Origin: Bacillus glycinifermentans
GTDB lineage: Bacteria > Bacillota > Bacilli > Bacillales > Bacillaceae
Assembly: GCF_001042475.2 (NCBI RefSeq)
Contig: NZ_LECW02000001.1
Coordinates: forward strand, 310,001-374,000
DNA length: 64,000 bases
Direction: 5' to 3'
Shown here: positions 19,705 to 28,442 of the stretch, piece after piece
How positions within the stretch are numbered: the stretch's first letter is position 1
Layout: every line of letters begins with the position of its first letter
The notes under the pieces: model-generated
Databases searched by the model: none
Told to the model about the DNA's origin: nothing
What the model saw: only the letters and a program-made list of their open reading frames with translations
Translations under genes and position numbers: made by a program

Positions 19705-21096
19705 ATGGAAAAACAGCAAATGAAAAAATCAATGTCACAGATGGATGTCCTGTTCCTTGCGATCGGCGCTATGCTCGGCTGGGGCTGGGTCGTTCTGTCC
19801 GGAGACTGGATCTCGACGGCCGGCTTTTTAGGCAGCACGTTCGCGTTTATCATTGGCGGAATTCTTGTCATATTGATCGGCTTGACGTATGCGGAGCTTT
19901 CTTCTGCGATCCCGGAAACGGGCGGGGGGATGATTTTCGTCCTCAGGGCGTTTGGCAGGAAAACCGCATTTATCGCGGCCTGGGGCGTGCTGTTCGGATA
20001 CGTGTCCGTGATTACCTTCGAGGCGGTCGCTCTGCCGACTGTAATCGACTATGTGATGCCTGTCGAACATCGGGGGTTTTTGTGGACGCTGGGCGGCTGG
20101 GATGTCTATTTCACGTGGGTTTTGATCGGTTCCGGAGGCGCGGTCGTTCTGACTGCCCTCAACTACTTCGGCGTTAAGCCGGCAGCTATCTTTCAGTCGG
20201 TGTTTACGATTGCGATCATCGCTACGGGTTTTTTGCTGTTGGGCGGCGCTTTGGTCAACGGCGATTATGGAAACGTCGAGCCGCTCTTTAAAGACGGGTT
20301 TTCCGGGATGATGTCGGTGCTCGTCATGATCCCGTTTTTGTTTGTCGGGTTTGACGTGATTCCCCAGGTTGCCGCAGAAATCAAGGCTCCTAAAAAAATC
20401 ATCGGCAAAATGCTGATCATCTCAATTATCAGCGCGGTCATTTTCTACCTTTTGATCGTGTTCGGCGTGACATTGGGGTTATCAGAAAGCGAGCTTGCGT
20501 CGTCCTCTTTGGCGACCGCTGATGCGATGGTGAACCTGCTTGGCGGCCAATTGTTCGGAACGGTGCTCGTCCTCGGCGGAGTGGCGGGGATCATCACGAG
20601 CTGGAACGCTTTTATCATTGGCGCGAGCCGCATTCTCTATGCGATGTCTGAAAAAGGGATGGTTCCGAAATGGTTCGGCTATATCCACCCGACATATAAA
20701 ACGCCGACACACGCAATTTTGTTTCTTGGAGCGCTCGCTTTTTTCGCACCGCTTTTAGGGCGGCCGGCCCTCGTGTGGATCGTCAATGCAGGGGGAACGG
20801 GCATTATCGTCGGGTACTTGATCGTATCGGCGGCGTTCATAAAGCTGAGAAAAACGGAGCCTGACTTAAACAGACCGTACAAGATCAATAGGTGGAAAAC
20901 GATTGGTATATCTGCTATCCTCTTAAGTGTTATCTTTCTTGCCTTTTATCTGCCCGGCATGCCGGCTGCGCTCGCGTGGCCGTATGAATGGCTGATATTG
21001 GCTGGATGGACGTTGATCGGCATTGTTTTATACAATAGCAATTCAAAACAAAATGGGGAGGAGATTCAACATGACCAGCATGCTAGAAGTTTTTAA
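19705..21096 (+). CDS. APC-family amino acid permease in the gab operon
   Basis: A 463-residue amino acid/polyamine/organocation permease with about twelve hydrophobic segments. It has the helix-1 motif [19 protein letters not shown] and the conserved [19 protein letters not shown] lies nine bases before the ATG. It sits between gabT and gabD and overlaps gabD by 26 bp, so it is co-translated with the GABA enzymes and is the likely importer of GABA or a related amine for this pathway. B. subtilis has gabT and gabD adjacent, with GabP elsewhere, so this permease is a lineage difference. Substrate is inferred from context. Confidence 0.85.
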   Translation: MEKQQMKKSMSQMDVLFLAIGAMLGWGWVVLSGDWISTAGFLGSTFAFIIGGILVILIGLTYAELSSAIPETGGGMIFVLRAFGRKTAFIAAWGVLFGYVSVITFEAVALPTVIDYVMPVEHRGFLWTLGGWDVYFTWVLIGSGGAVVLTALNYFGVKPAAIFQSVFTIAIIATGFLLLGGALVNGDYGNVEPLFKDGFSGMMSVLVMIPFLFVGFDVIPQVAAEIKAPKKIIGKMLIISIISAVIFYLLIVFGVTLGLSESELASSSLATADAMVNLLGGQLFGTVLVLGGVAGIITSWNAFIIGASRILYAMSEKGMVPKWFGYIHPTYKTPTHAILFLGALAFFAPLLGRPALVWIVNAGGTGIIVGYLIVSAAFIKLRKTEPDLNRPYKINRWKTIGISAILLSVIFLAFYLPGMPAALAWPYEWLILAGWTLIGIVLYNSNSKQNGEEIQHDQHARSF

Positions 21097-22465
21097 CCCG
21101 GCGACTGGAGAGAAAATCGAGACCGTTCCCCAACAGTCCCGAAAAGAAGTAGAAGCAGCAGTCGAGCGTTCTCATAAGGCGTTTCAGAAATGGTCCAAAA
21201 CATCTGCCGCAGAAAGAGCTTCATTATTGAAGAAGTGGTTTGACCTCATCTTGGAGCATAAAGAAGAACTGGCCAAAATGATCACGCTTGAAAACGGAAA
21301 ACCATACAAGGAAGCAGTAGGCGAAGTGATATATGCGGCAGGGTATATCGAGTGGTATGCCGAGGAAGCGAAGCGAATTTACGGAAGAACGGTTCCCGCC
21401 TCTGTTACCAATAAGCGGATTGTCGTGACGCGGCAGGCCGTCGGCCCGGTAGCGGCGATTACGCCATGGAATTTCCCGGCGGCGATGATCACCAGGAAAG
21501 CGGCGCCTGCACTTGCAGCCGGCTGCACGTTTATCATCAAGCCGGCTCCCGACACACCGCTGACGGCGCTCGAGCTGGTGCGCCTCGGACATGAAGCCGG
21601 CATTCCGAAAGACGTTCTGCAATGCGTGAACGGCGATGGCGAGGAGATCGGCAGCATTTTTACGAGCTCTCCGCTGATCCGCAAAATCACGTTTACAGGC
21701 TCAACGCCCGTCGGTAAGCATTTGATCAAAAACAGCGCCGACACGGTGAAGCACGTATCAATGGAACTTGGCGGGCATGCGCCGCTGATCGTCGACGAGG
21801 ATGCCAACATCGACCTCGCCGTGAAGCAGGCGATGCTGTCGAAATACAGAAATGCCGGACAAACCTGCGTCTGTGCCAACCGCCTGATCGTACACGAATC
21901 GGTGAAAGATGAGTTTGCCGAAAAGCTCCGCGCGGAAGTCGCCAAACTCAAAGTCGGCAACGGCCTTGAAGAAGGCGTTACAGTCGGACCGATCATCAAT
22001 AAAAAAGGCTTCCAAAAAATCGTCGATCAAATCAATGATGCGGTCGATAAAGGAGCGAAGGTGTTAATCGGAGCCGAATATGACAGCGATGATGAAAAAG
22101 CATGCTATTTTGTTCATCCGACGGTGCTGACGGATGTCGATTTATCGATGACGATTATGCATGAGGAGACATTCGGCCCGGTCGCACCGATCATTTCTTT
22201 CAAAACGATCGATGAGGCGATTGAGATTGCCAACGATACGCCGTACGGTTTAGCTGCGTATTTCTTCACGGAAAACTACCGCCGCGGCATCTATTTGTCA
22301 GAGCGCCTCGAATACGGCATCCTCGGCTGGAATGACGGAGGTCCGTCAACCGTTCAGGCGCCGTTCGGCGGCATGAAGGAAAGCGGAATCGGACGCGAAG
22401 GCGGACTGGAAGGCATCGAGCCGTATTTGGAAACGAAATATTTATCGATCGGCCTGGATGAATAA
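21071..22465 (+). CDS. gabD: Succinate-semialdehyde dehydrogenase GabD
   Basis: A 464-residue aldehyde dehydrogenase that oxidises succinate semialdehyde to succinate with NAD(P)+. It shows [20 protein letters not shown], the nucleotide loop FTGSTPVGK, catalytic Glu in MELGGHAP and catalytic Cys in [18 protein letters not shown] seven bases before ATG 21071 fixes the start inside the permease end. The pathway GABA to succinate is completed here. Confidence 0.93.
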   Translation: MTSMLEVFNPATGEKIETVPQQSRKEVEAAVERSHKAFQKWSKTSAAERASLLKKWFDLILEHKEELAKMITLENGKPYKEAVGEVIYAAGYIEWYAEEAKRIYGRTVPASVTNKRIVVTRQAVGPVAAITPWNFPAAMITRKAAPALAAGCTFIIKPAPDTPLTALELVRLGHEAGIPKDVLQCVNGDGEEIGSIFTSSPLIRKITFTGSTPVGKHLIKNSADTVKHVSMELGGHAPLIVDEDANIDLAVKQAMLSKYRNAGQTCVCANRLIVHESVKDEFAEKLRAEVAKLKVGNGLEEGVTVGPIINKKGFQKIVDQINDAVDKGAKVLIGAEYDSDDEKACYFVHPTVLTDVDLSMTIMHEETFGPVAPIISFKTIDEAIEIANDTPYGLAAYFFTENYRRGIYLSERLEYGILGWNDGGPSTVQAPFGGMKESGIGREGGLEGIEPYLETKYLSIGLDE

Positions 22466-22545
22466 GATTTAGATATTCACAGAATCATAAAAGACTGGCT
22501 CTGTGTACATGTTGTATTCAAGGCTTTATTTTTAAAAAGGAAATT

Positions 22546-22573
22546 GAGTTCTTTTCCAAATGGAAGAGGGCTC
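22546..22573 (+). terminator. Terminator of the gab operon
   Basis: Stem gagttcttttcc / ggaagagggctc with three G-U wobbles and a 7-T tail, about 80 bp after gabD. Confidence 0.7.
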
Positions 22574-22605
22574 TTTTTTTCTGTATCCGAATCTTAAATT
22601 AACCA

Positions 22606-22636
22606 TTGATCTAGAGTGCGCTCTAGGTCTTACACT
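22606..22636 (+). promoter_or_regulatory. MerR-type promoter before the truncated SDR gene
   Basis: TTGATC (22606-22611) and TACACT (22631-22636) are separated by 19 bp, the stretched spacer typical of MerR-activated promoters. The spacer holds the dyad ctagag-tgcg-ctctag (22611-22626). A near-identical arrangement precedes the AhpD-like gene at 35517, next to a merR gene. Confidence 0.7.
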
Positions 22637-22671
22637 ATCAATATCTTAAACAAAGAAAGGGTGTTGCAGAT

Positions 22672-22989
22672 ATGATAAATGCGGAAGGCAAAGTTGTGAT
22701 TTTAACGGGGGCATCCAAAGGAATCGGGGAAGCTGCCGCAAAGGTGCTTGCAAACAGCGGCGCCAGGGTCGTGCTTGCTGCAAGACGCGAGGAGCGTCTG
22801 CGGAATCTTAAGCTGGCACTTGAAAAACAAGGCGGCACAGCGGAATATAAAGTGACTGACGTGACGTTGAGGGAGGAGATGGAGGAGCTTGCCCGTTTTG
22901 CGATCGATAACTTCGGACAAATTGATGTACTATCTTTATCCCCTCAATCTCTCCCTGCTAGATTTCCTTCTATTGTAAGACATGTTTGA
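22672..22989 (+). pseudogene. Truncated short-chain dehydrogenase (N-terminal fragment)
   Basis: The first ~85 codons are a clear SDR N-terminus: ILTGASKGIGEAAA cofactor loop, VVLAARREERL, and a stretch ending NFGQIDVL. The expected next motif (LVNNAG), the catalytic Ser, Tyr and Lys, and ~150 residues are missing; the frame instead runs on through unrelated sequence from about 22930 to a stop at 22987. This looks like an internal or 3' deletion. The promoter and a start region (AGAAAGG, then ATG 22672) are intact, so a non-functional 105-residue product could still be made. Confidence 0.8.
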
Positions 22990-23014
22990 GCGATTTGAAA
23001 TGACGGCAGCAAAA

Positions 23015-23035
23015 AAAGAGGCCGGTAGCCTCTTT
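23015..23035 (-). terminator. Terminator of the ycnKJI operon
   Basis: Minus-strand stem aaagaggc / gcctcttt with loop taccg followed by a T-run, after the ycnI stop. Confidence 0.7.
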
Positions 23036-23044
23036 TGAAAATGT

Positions 23045-23677
23045 TTATGATTTTTTTCTGCGTACTGCCATAAGAAGGCCTGTTCCTCCAAGCACGACGG
23101 CGAGAATTGACAAAATGAGAGTGGCGGTTTGAATGCCTGAGCTGCCTTGTGCTTCAGCCGGGCTCTCTTTTGTTGTCGCGCCGTGCCCGTCAACCGTGGC
23201 TTTTCCGAGCTTGGAAGCATCGACGATGTTGGTAATCGCGTGCGGGGTATCGGCGTTTTCGTCACCGGTCCATTCGACGATGCTTCCGTCTTTATAATAC
23301 TGGTAGGCGTTCCATGCCGCTTTCTGTTCTTTGTCAGGGTTTTTGGCCGTGAAGGTAAACTGCTGGAATTGGCCCGGCTGAATGCCTCCGTCCTTGGCTT
23401 CCCATGTCACCCTGATGACCTTGCCTTCTTTTCCGGATTTCGTGCTCGTTTTCCAGCCGGGAACCGGTTCATACTGCTGGAATTCGACACCGTCAGGCAT
23501 GCTGAGCACGATCTTTGTCGTTGCGATATCTTTTTCAACCGGCACTTTCATTGTATACGTTTCCCATGATCCTGCCGCTGATTCGTCAGGCTTTACCGAT
23601 ACGTGGGCGCTGACCGGTGCGGCGATGAGCAGCATCGCTGCAAATACAACGCTTAAAAACATGTTTCGTTTCAACAT
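23045..23677 (-). CDS. ycnI: YcnI-type copper-associated membrane protein
   Basis: A 210-residue DUF1775 protein: signal peptide ending PVSAHV (mature chain begins with the conserved His), the DUF1775 beta domain (about 25-150; ETYTMKVPVEKD, VPGWKT), and a C-terminal anchor (about 185-205) followed by RRKKS. Family members bind Cu(II) through the N-terminal His and a Trp. ATG 23677 is 11 bases from AGGAG; the gene overlaps none but lies five bases after ycnJ. It is the third gene of ycnKJI and probably handles copper outside the membrane. Confidence 0.88.
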   Translation of the reverse strand: MLKRNMFLSVVFAAMLLIAAPVSAHVSVKPDESAAGSWETYTMKVPVEKDIATTKIVLSMPDGVEFQQYEPVPGWKTSTKSGKEGKVIRVTWEAKDGGIQPGQFQQFTFTAKNPDKEQKAAWNAYQYYKDGSIVEWTGDENADTPHAITNIVDASKLGKATVDGHGATTKESPAEAQGSSGIQTATLILSILAVVLGGTGLLMAVRRKKS

Positions 23678-23682
23678 TTTGA

Positions 23683-25344
23683 TCAATACTCCTTTTTATT
23701 GATTTTCGCATTAAATACCGTTCTGATTTCGTCAAATGATGCCGTTAATCCGTGCACCCGGATTTTCCAGATGCCTTCCTCGTTCAGATTTAAATTTTTC
23801 GACTGGAACACGCCTTTTTCTTTTTTGGACAGGGTAAAGGTGCTCTCCTTGCTGTCGCTGAAAAGCCCTGTTTTGGAAACCGTTATGTCGATTTTTTGGA
23901 TATCTTTGATCACGTCTCCGTTCCGGTCTCTGACAACGACTTGAAATGTATTGGAGCCGGGCATGTTCGGACTGATTCTCAATGACAGCGTTTCTCCATC
24001 TGTCAGCTGTTTTGTTTCGTTAAACGGCTGCGGGAGAGGCGCCGGAGGGCTCGGCATATTTGTGAAGACGGCGGTTGTCACGAGAATGAGCAGCCCGATC
24101 GCCCATTCGGCCTTGATCGATCTCCCGCGCGAGCGTTCCGGTTTTTTTCTGGAGCGGAAATAGTGGAACACACCAAATCCGGCCATCAGCAGAACGAGCG
24201 CCAATTTGACAAGAAGCGTTTTGCCGTAATTGGACTGAAACAGGTTATCCAGCGTGTGGACGATGAAAAAGCTGTTGAACATTCCGGAAAATACGAGCAG
24301 TCCGGCTGAACCTAAAGCCCAAGGGGAAAAGCGTCTCACCGTCTCCCAAATATGCTCTTTATCGGGTTTGAGCCAATCTTTTCCGAAAAGCAGCGCAAGC
24401 GCAGCCAGCCCTCCAGTCCATACAGAAGCCGCTATTAAGTGGATGAAATCCATGGCTGCCGTCATATAGCTGTAATCCGTCGATGCGGTGTGGCCTGAGA
24501 ATGCTTTGGCAAGCAGAAGGCCTGTAAAGAAGACGAGTTTCAATACGACCCAGGAGCTGCTTGAGAAAACGGCAAGCAATGCAACCAAGACGATGCTGAC
24601 AACCCATAGCGTCCCGCCTGACGTCTGAAGAAGCGTTTCTTTTAAAAGGGCTGGCTGAAAAGCTTCAGTCCATGAAACACCTGCGTATGCTTTTGTCAGG
24701 AGCAAGGGCTGAATGATGACGGCCGCACCGATCAGGAGAAGGGCGATCTGCGCCATTCGCTGAACGCGGCGGCGCATCGCGAAAGACCATCCGTTTTTCG
24801 GCCGGTGCCAAACAAGTTGAAAAAGCACAGACCCCATGAAAAGGGAAAAGCCCGTATATAACAAGACGCGTTCGATCACAGTATCCGCATTCGGAAGGTT
24901 GGAAGAAGCGTTTTGTTGGTCCTTGGGCAATCCGCCTTGAATGTTTCCGACGCTGAAAGGGATCGTTCCTGAAACGGGATGACCGTCTGCAGACACCACT
25001 CTCCATTCAGCCGAGTAAATATCATTCTTGACGTTTTTGTTCAGCTTTACCGTGACGATTTTTCGATGTTGCGGATCAATCTTCGTCTGCCCCGAGTCGA
25101 CCCGCTCGCCTGAAGAGTTTCTTACCGTTATCGAGTGGAATCCTTCCTGAATCGGTTCGTTAAACTCAATTTTGATTTCAGACGGCGCTTTTTTCAGCTC
25201 CTCGTTTTGAGAAGGGTTTGAATTGACGATATATGCGTGCGCAAAAGCGGCTTTCGGCAGCAGGATGAGACAAAGAACGGCCAGCGCCGCAAAGAGAGTT
25301 GCTCTTTTCATAACATTCATCCAATCTTTCATCAATAATTTCAT
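23683..25344 (-). CDS. ycnJ: Copper uptake protein YcnJ (CopC-CopD fusion)
   Basis: A 553-residue membrane protein: signal peptide to about residue 35 (ending AFAHA), a CopC domain (about 36-135) starting at the copper-binding His of AHAYIVNSNPSQ and including VSADGHPVSG, a CopD part with about eight membrane segments (150-430), and an extracellular C-terminal domain. The start ATG overlaps the ycnK stop as ATGA, which suggests coupling; later in-frame ATGs have no better site. It imports copper in B. subtilis and is induced by copper limitation through YcnK. Confidence 0.88.
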   Translation of the reverse strand: MKLLMKDWMNVMKRATLFAALAVLCLILLPKAAFAHAYIVNSNPSQNEELKKAPSEIKIEFNEPIQEGFHSITVRNSSGERVDSGQTKIDPQHRKIVTVKLNKNVKNDIYSAEWRVVSADGHPVSGTIPFSVGNIQGGLPKDQQNASSNLPNADTVIERVLLYTGFSLFMGSVLFQLVWHRPKNGWSFAMRRRVQRMAQIALLLIGAAVIIQPLLLTKAYAGVSWTEAFQPALLKETLLQTSGGTLWVVSIVLVALLAVFSSSSWVVLKLVFFTGLLLAKAFSGHTASTDYSYMTAAMDFIHLIAASVWTGGLAALALLFGKDWLKPDKEHIWETVRRFSPWALGSAGLLVFSGMFNSFFIVHTLDNLFQSNYGKTLLVKLALVLLMAGFGVFHYFRSRKKPERSRGRSIKAEWAIGLLILVTTAVFTNMPSPPAPLPQPFNETKQLTDGETLSLRISPNMPGSNTFQVVVRDRNGDVIKDIQKIDITVSKTGLFSDSKESTFTLSKKEKGVFQSKNLNLNEEGIWKIRVHGLTASFDEIRTVFNAKINKKEY

Positions 25345-25913
25345 GTTTTCAGGCTGCAGCAGTTTTCTTTCATGGTCTTTTGAATTTCGCGGGCCGCATC
25401 TTCAAAAGAAAGCAGCTTCCCGCCGAACCCCGTTTTAAATTTCGCGGCATCGGCCGCTGAAGCAAAAGGGATTGCCTGCGGTTGGCAGCAATTCAAATGA
25501 AGGTCAGCATCGAGCAGAAAGACGGCCATTTTTGCGCTGATCGTCGTGTCCACTAAAAAATCGCGGCAGATGATTTGGGATATATCCTCTTTGATTTTTT
25601 CGTAGCGGAGCATCGCACAGTGGGCGCAGCAAAATTGCTCAATCAGACCGTCATTTTTCACGATTTGCACGGAAAGCCTCGGATTCAGCCCTCTTCCGCA
25701 GACTGAACACATTTGCCCAGGCTGCTGCTTCGGGCGGTTTAAGGCGATGCCGCCGGCCGTTTTGATGACCTGGCCGTTTTCGATGAGCGGTTTAATATCC
25801 CGGTACACCGTCATTTCTGAGACATCCAGCCTTTTTGAAATCTCTGAAATGCGCAGCGTTTCCTCTTCTCTGATCCATGAGAGAATCTGCTCTCTCCGTT
25901 TGATTGGTAACAT
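25341..25913 (-). CDS. ycnK: Copper-sensing DeoR/NosL-type repressor YcnK
   Basis: A 190-residue regulator with an N-terminal DeoR helix-turn-helix (about 1-55; LRISEISKRLDVSEMTVYRDI) and a C-terminal NosL-like metal-binding domain with CSVCGRG and FCCAHCAM cysteine clusters. In B. subtilis it represses ycnJ when copper is sufficient. It is the first gene of the ycnKJI operon and likely autoregulates. Confidence 0.9.
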   Translation of the reverse strand: MLPIKRREQILSWIREEETLRISEISKRLDVSEMTVYRDIKPLIENGQVIKTAGGIALNRPKQQPGQMCSVCGRGLNPRLSVQIVKNDGLIEQFCCAHCAMLRYEKIKEDISQIICRDFLVDTTISAKMAVFLLDADLHLNCCQPQAIPFASAADAAKFKTGFGGKLLSFEDAAREIQKTMKENCCSLKT

Positions 25914-26060
25914 TCTCCCCCTCCATTCGTTATTCCTCTATGAATAGCCTATTAGATTGAAAGAAAAGAAACAAGCTAAAAGTGATAAAAAATGTGAAAA
26001 TGTGTTGAACTTTAACAACCGCATGTTTTATAGGAAAACAGAACCATTTCTGAAATCGTA

Positions 26061-26112
26061 TGTCAGGAAATGTAACAGGTTTGAATGCTTTAGTGAAGCA
26101 ATGTGAAATAAT
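26061..26112 (+). promoter_or_regulatory. TnrA box and promoter of nasB
   Basis: TGTCAGGAAATGTAACA (26061-26077) fits the TnrA consensus TGTNA-N7-TNACA exactly in its arms. AATAAT (26107-26112) is a plausible -10, which puts the box centre about 50 bp upstream of the start point, the usual place for TnrA activation under nitrogen limitation. Confidence 0.78.
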
Positions 26113-26146
26113 GATGGCGTAGCTGCTGCAAAGGGGAGGGGAGAAT

Positions 26147-28441
26147 ATGGGGAAACGAAGGCTGATTTTAATAGGAAACGGCATGGCCGGAGTCCGTACG
26201 ATAGAAGAGATTGTAAAGCATGCGGGAGATGCGTATCAAATCGCCGTCATCGGCAGAGAACCCCATCCGAATTACAATCGTATGTTATTATCTTCCGTCC
26301 TGCAGGGTGACGCAAGTTTAAAAGATATTACGCTTAACAGCCGCACATGGTATGAAGAGCACGGGATCGCTCTTTATACGGGAGAAACGGCTGTCAAGAT
26401 CGATACGGATAGACGGACGGTGTCAACGGACAAAAACCGTGAAATCGCTTATGACAAGCTGATTATCGCAACGGGATCCTCACCGTTTATCCTTCCGGTT
26501 CCGGGGGCGGACAAAGAAGGGGTGTACGGTTTTCGTACGATAGAAGATTGCCGGGCATTCATAGATGCCGCCGGGCGTTATCGCAAAGCGGCCGTCATCG
26601 GCGGGGGAATTCTTGGTCTGGAGGCGGCAAAAGGCCTGGTGAATCTCGGAATGGAGGTTTCCGTGATCCATCATTCTTCCTATATCATGCAAAACCAGCT
26701 TGATCGTACGGCTTCCGCCATGCTGCAGCACGATCTTGAACGGCAGGGCATTCACTTTCTTTTGGAAAAAGACACGGAAGCCGTTTTGGGGACATCCCGG
26801 GCTACGGGGCTGCGATTCAAAGACGGGACGGAGGTTGAGGCAGATCTGATTGTCATGGCCGCCGGCGTCAGGCCGAACATCGGGCTGGCAAAAGCGAGCG
26901 GGCTTGCCGCGAACCGCGCGATCATTGTCAACGGCTATATGCAGACAAACGTCCCGGATGTGTATGCTGTCGGGGAATGCGCCGAACATAACGGAGTCGT
27001 GTACGGCCTGATCAAGCCGTTATATGAGCAGGGACAGGTGCTGGCCAGGCACATTTGCGGCCTGGAATGCGAACCGTACCGGGGCGCGGTTCAGTCGGCA
27101 ACGCTGAAAATAGCGGGAATCGATTTGTTTTCAGCGGGAAAAATCAAAGACGATGATACAACAACGGCGATTCGGCTTATTGACGAATCGGCGGGAATTT
27201 ATAAAAAAGCGGTTTTTCAGGCTGATCAGATGGCCGGCGTGATTTTATACGGGGATACAAAAAACAAGCAGAAACTTTTGGAAAGCATCGTCAAGCAAAG
27301 GGACATCACGGTTGTGAAAAAAACCTTTTTTCAATCGGGCGGAGAAAGCACCGTCAGTTCGATGCTACTTGATGAAACGATCTGCCAATGCCATGCGGTG
27401 TCAAAAGGGGCGATTATCGAAGCCGTCAAATTGCACGATTTAAAAACGGCTGAAGATGTGAAACGCTGTACAAAAGCCTCCGGCTCCTGCGGGGGATGCA
27501 GGCCGCTCATCGAAGAGCTGCTGATCCATGCCGCTGAACACGAATATGAAAAGCCCGCGGGCGCACAAGCGATGTGCTCATGCACTTCATTAACGGAAGA
27601 CGAAGTCGTCGAACAAATCCAAATGAGACAGCTTTCTTCCGTTCAAGACGTCATATCGCAATTAGGGTGGAAGACTGGAAGCGGGTGCTCCGTATGCGCG
27701 CCGGCGATTCATTACTATTTAAGGATGATCAGACCGGGTGTGACAGCAGCCGAACCGTTGTTGCATGAAGACGGCGGCTGCACAATCGTTCCGCAAACGT
27801 ACGGAGGACTGATAAAAGCTGATGAGCTGAGGAGAATTGCCGATGCGATTGAAAAATACGGCATACCGCACGCCGTTTTGACGCCCGGCCAGCGATTGAA
27901 GATCCCGGGAGTTGGGCAAAGCGTCAAGGAAAACCTGCAAATGCCGATCTGTGCCGTTCATAAGCATACGGTCGGTCCGATCAAAACGTGCGCGTGCACA
28001 AACCTGGATTGCGTTCAGGCCATCGCCGTCGAGCTGGAGAAAGAAACGGAAACCCTCATCATGCCGGCTAGGACCTCTATCGCTATTTCTGCCTGCACGG
28101 ATGACTGCGTCTATTGTACTGTGCACGATATCGGAGTCCTAAAGGCAGGCAGGGGCTGGGAGCTGTACGCCGGCGGGCGCGGCGGGCAAAACGCCCGGGC
28201 CGGAGAGCTGTTTTCCGTGGCTGAGACGCTTAAGAAAGCCGGAGAATATATCAAAGGATTTCTTCAATACTACCGCGAGACAGCAAATTACCTTGAAGGG
28301 GTCGGGCAGTGGATCAACCGTGCCGGCATCATTCATATCAGGGAGGTTTTATTTGACAACGATCTCCGCGGGCAGCTGTTGGAACGGCTTGAAAAAGAGC
28401 AGAGGCTGCTTGTGAAAGAAACGATAAAAGGGCTGATGTGA
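26147..28441 (+). CDS. nasB: Assimilatory nitrate reductase electron-transfer subunit NasB
   Basis: A 764-residue flavoprotein that passes electrons from NAD(P)H to NasC. It has an N-terminal pyridine nucleotide-disulfide domain (LILIGNGMAGVRTIEE FAD loop; AVIGGGILGLEAAKGL NAD loop near residue 145), two BFD-type [2Fe-2S] regions (CQCHAVSKG..CGGCRP near 409-455, CSCTSL..CSVCAP near 480-530) and a C-terminal domain related to siroheme nitrite reductase. It is a clear paralogue of NasD. In the C-terminal domain the first Cys pair reads KTCACTNLDC against KTCVGEQFC in NasD, so siroheme binding is doubtful. The gene is two bases from nasC. Confidence 0.9.
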   Translation: MGKRRLILIGNGMAGVRTIEEIVKHAGDAYQIAVIGREPHPNYNRMLLSSVLQGDASLKDITLNSRTWYEEHGIALYTGETAVKIDTDRRTVSTDKNREIAYDKLIIATGSSPFILPVPGADKEGVYGFRTIEDCRAFIDAAGRYRKAAVIGGGILGLEAAKGLVNLGMEVSVIHHSSYIMQNQLDRTASAMLQHDLERQGIHFLLEKDTEAVLGTSRATGLRFKDGTEVEADLIVMAAGVRPNIGLAKASGLAANRAIIVNGYMQTNVPDVYAVGECAEHNGVVYGLIKPLYEQGQVLARHICGLECEPYRGAVQSATLKIAGIDLFSAGKIKDDDTTTAIRLIDESAGIYKKAVFQADQMAGVILYGDTKNKQKLLESIVKQRDITVVKKTFFQSGGESTVSSMLLDETICQCHAVSKGAIIEAVKLHDLKTAEDVKRCTKASGSCGGCRPLIEELLIHAAEHEYEKPAGAQAMCSCTSLTEDEVVEQIQMRQLSSVQDVISQLGWKTGSGCSVCAPAIHYYLRMIRPGVTAAEPLLHEDGGCTIVPQTYGGLIKADELRRIADAIEKYGIPHAVLTPGQRLKIPGVGQSVKENLQMPICAVHKHTVGPIKTCACTNLDCVQAIAVELEKETETLIMPARTSIAISACTDDCVYCTVHDIGVLKAGRGWELYAGGRGGQNARAGELFSVAETLKKAGEYIKGFLQYYRETANYLEGVGQWINRAGIIHIREVLFDNDLRGQLLERLEKEQRLLVKETIKGLM

Positions 28442-28442
28442 T

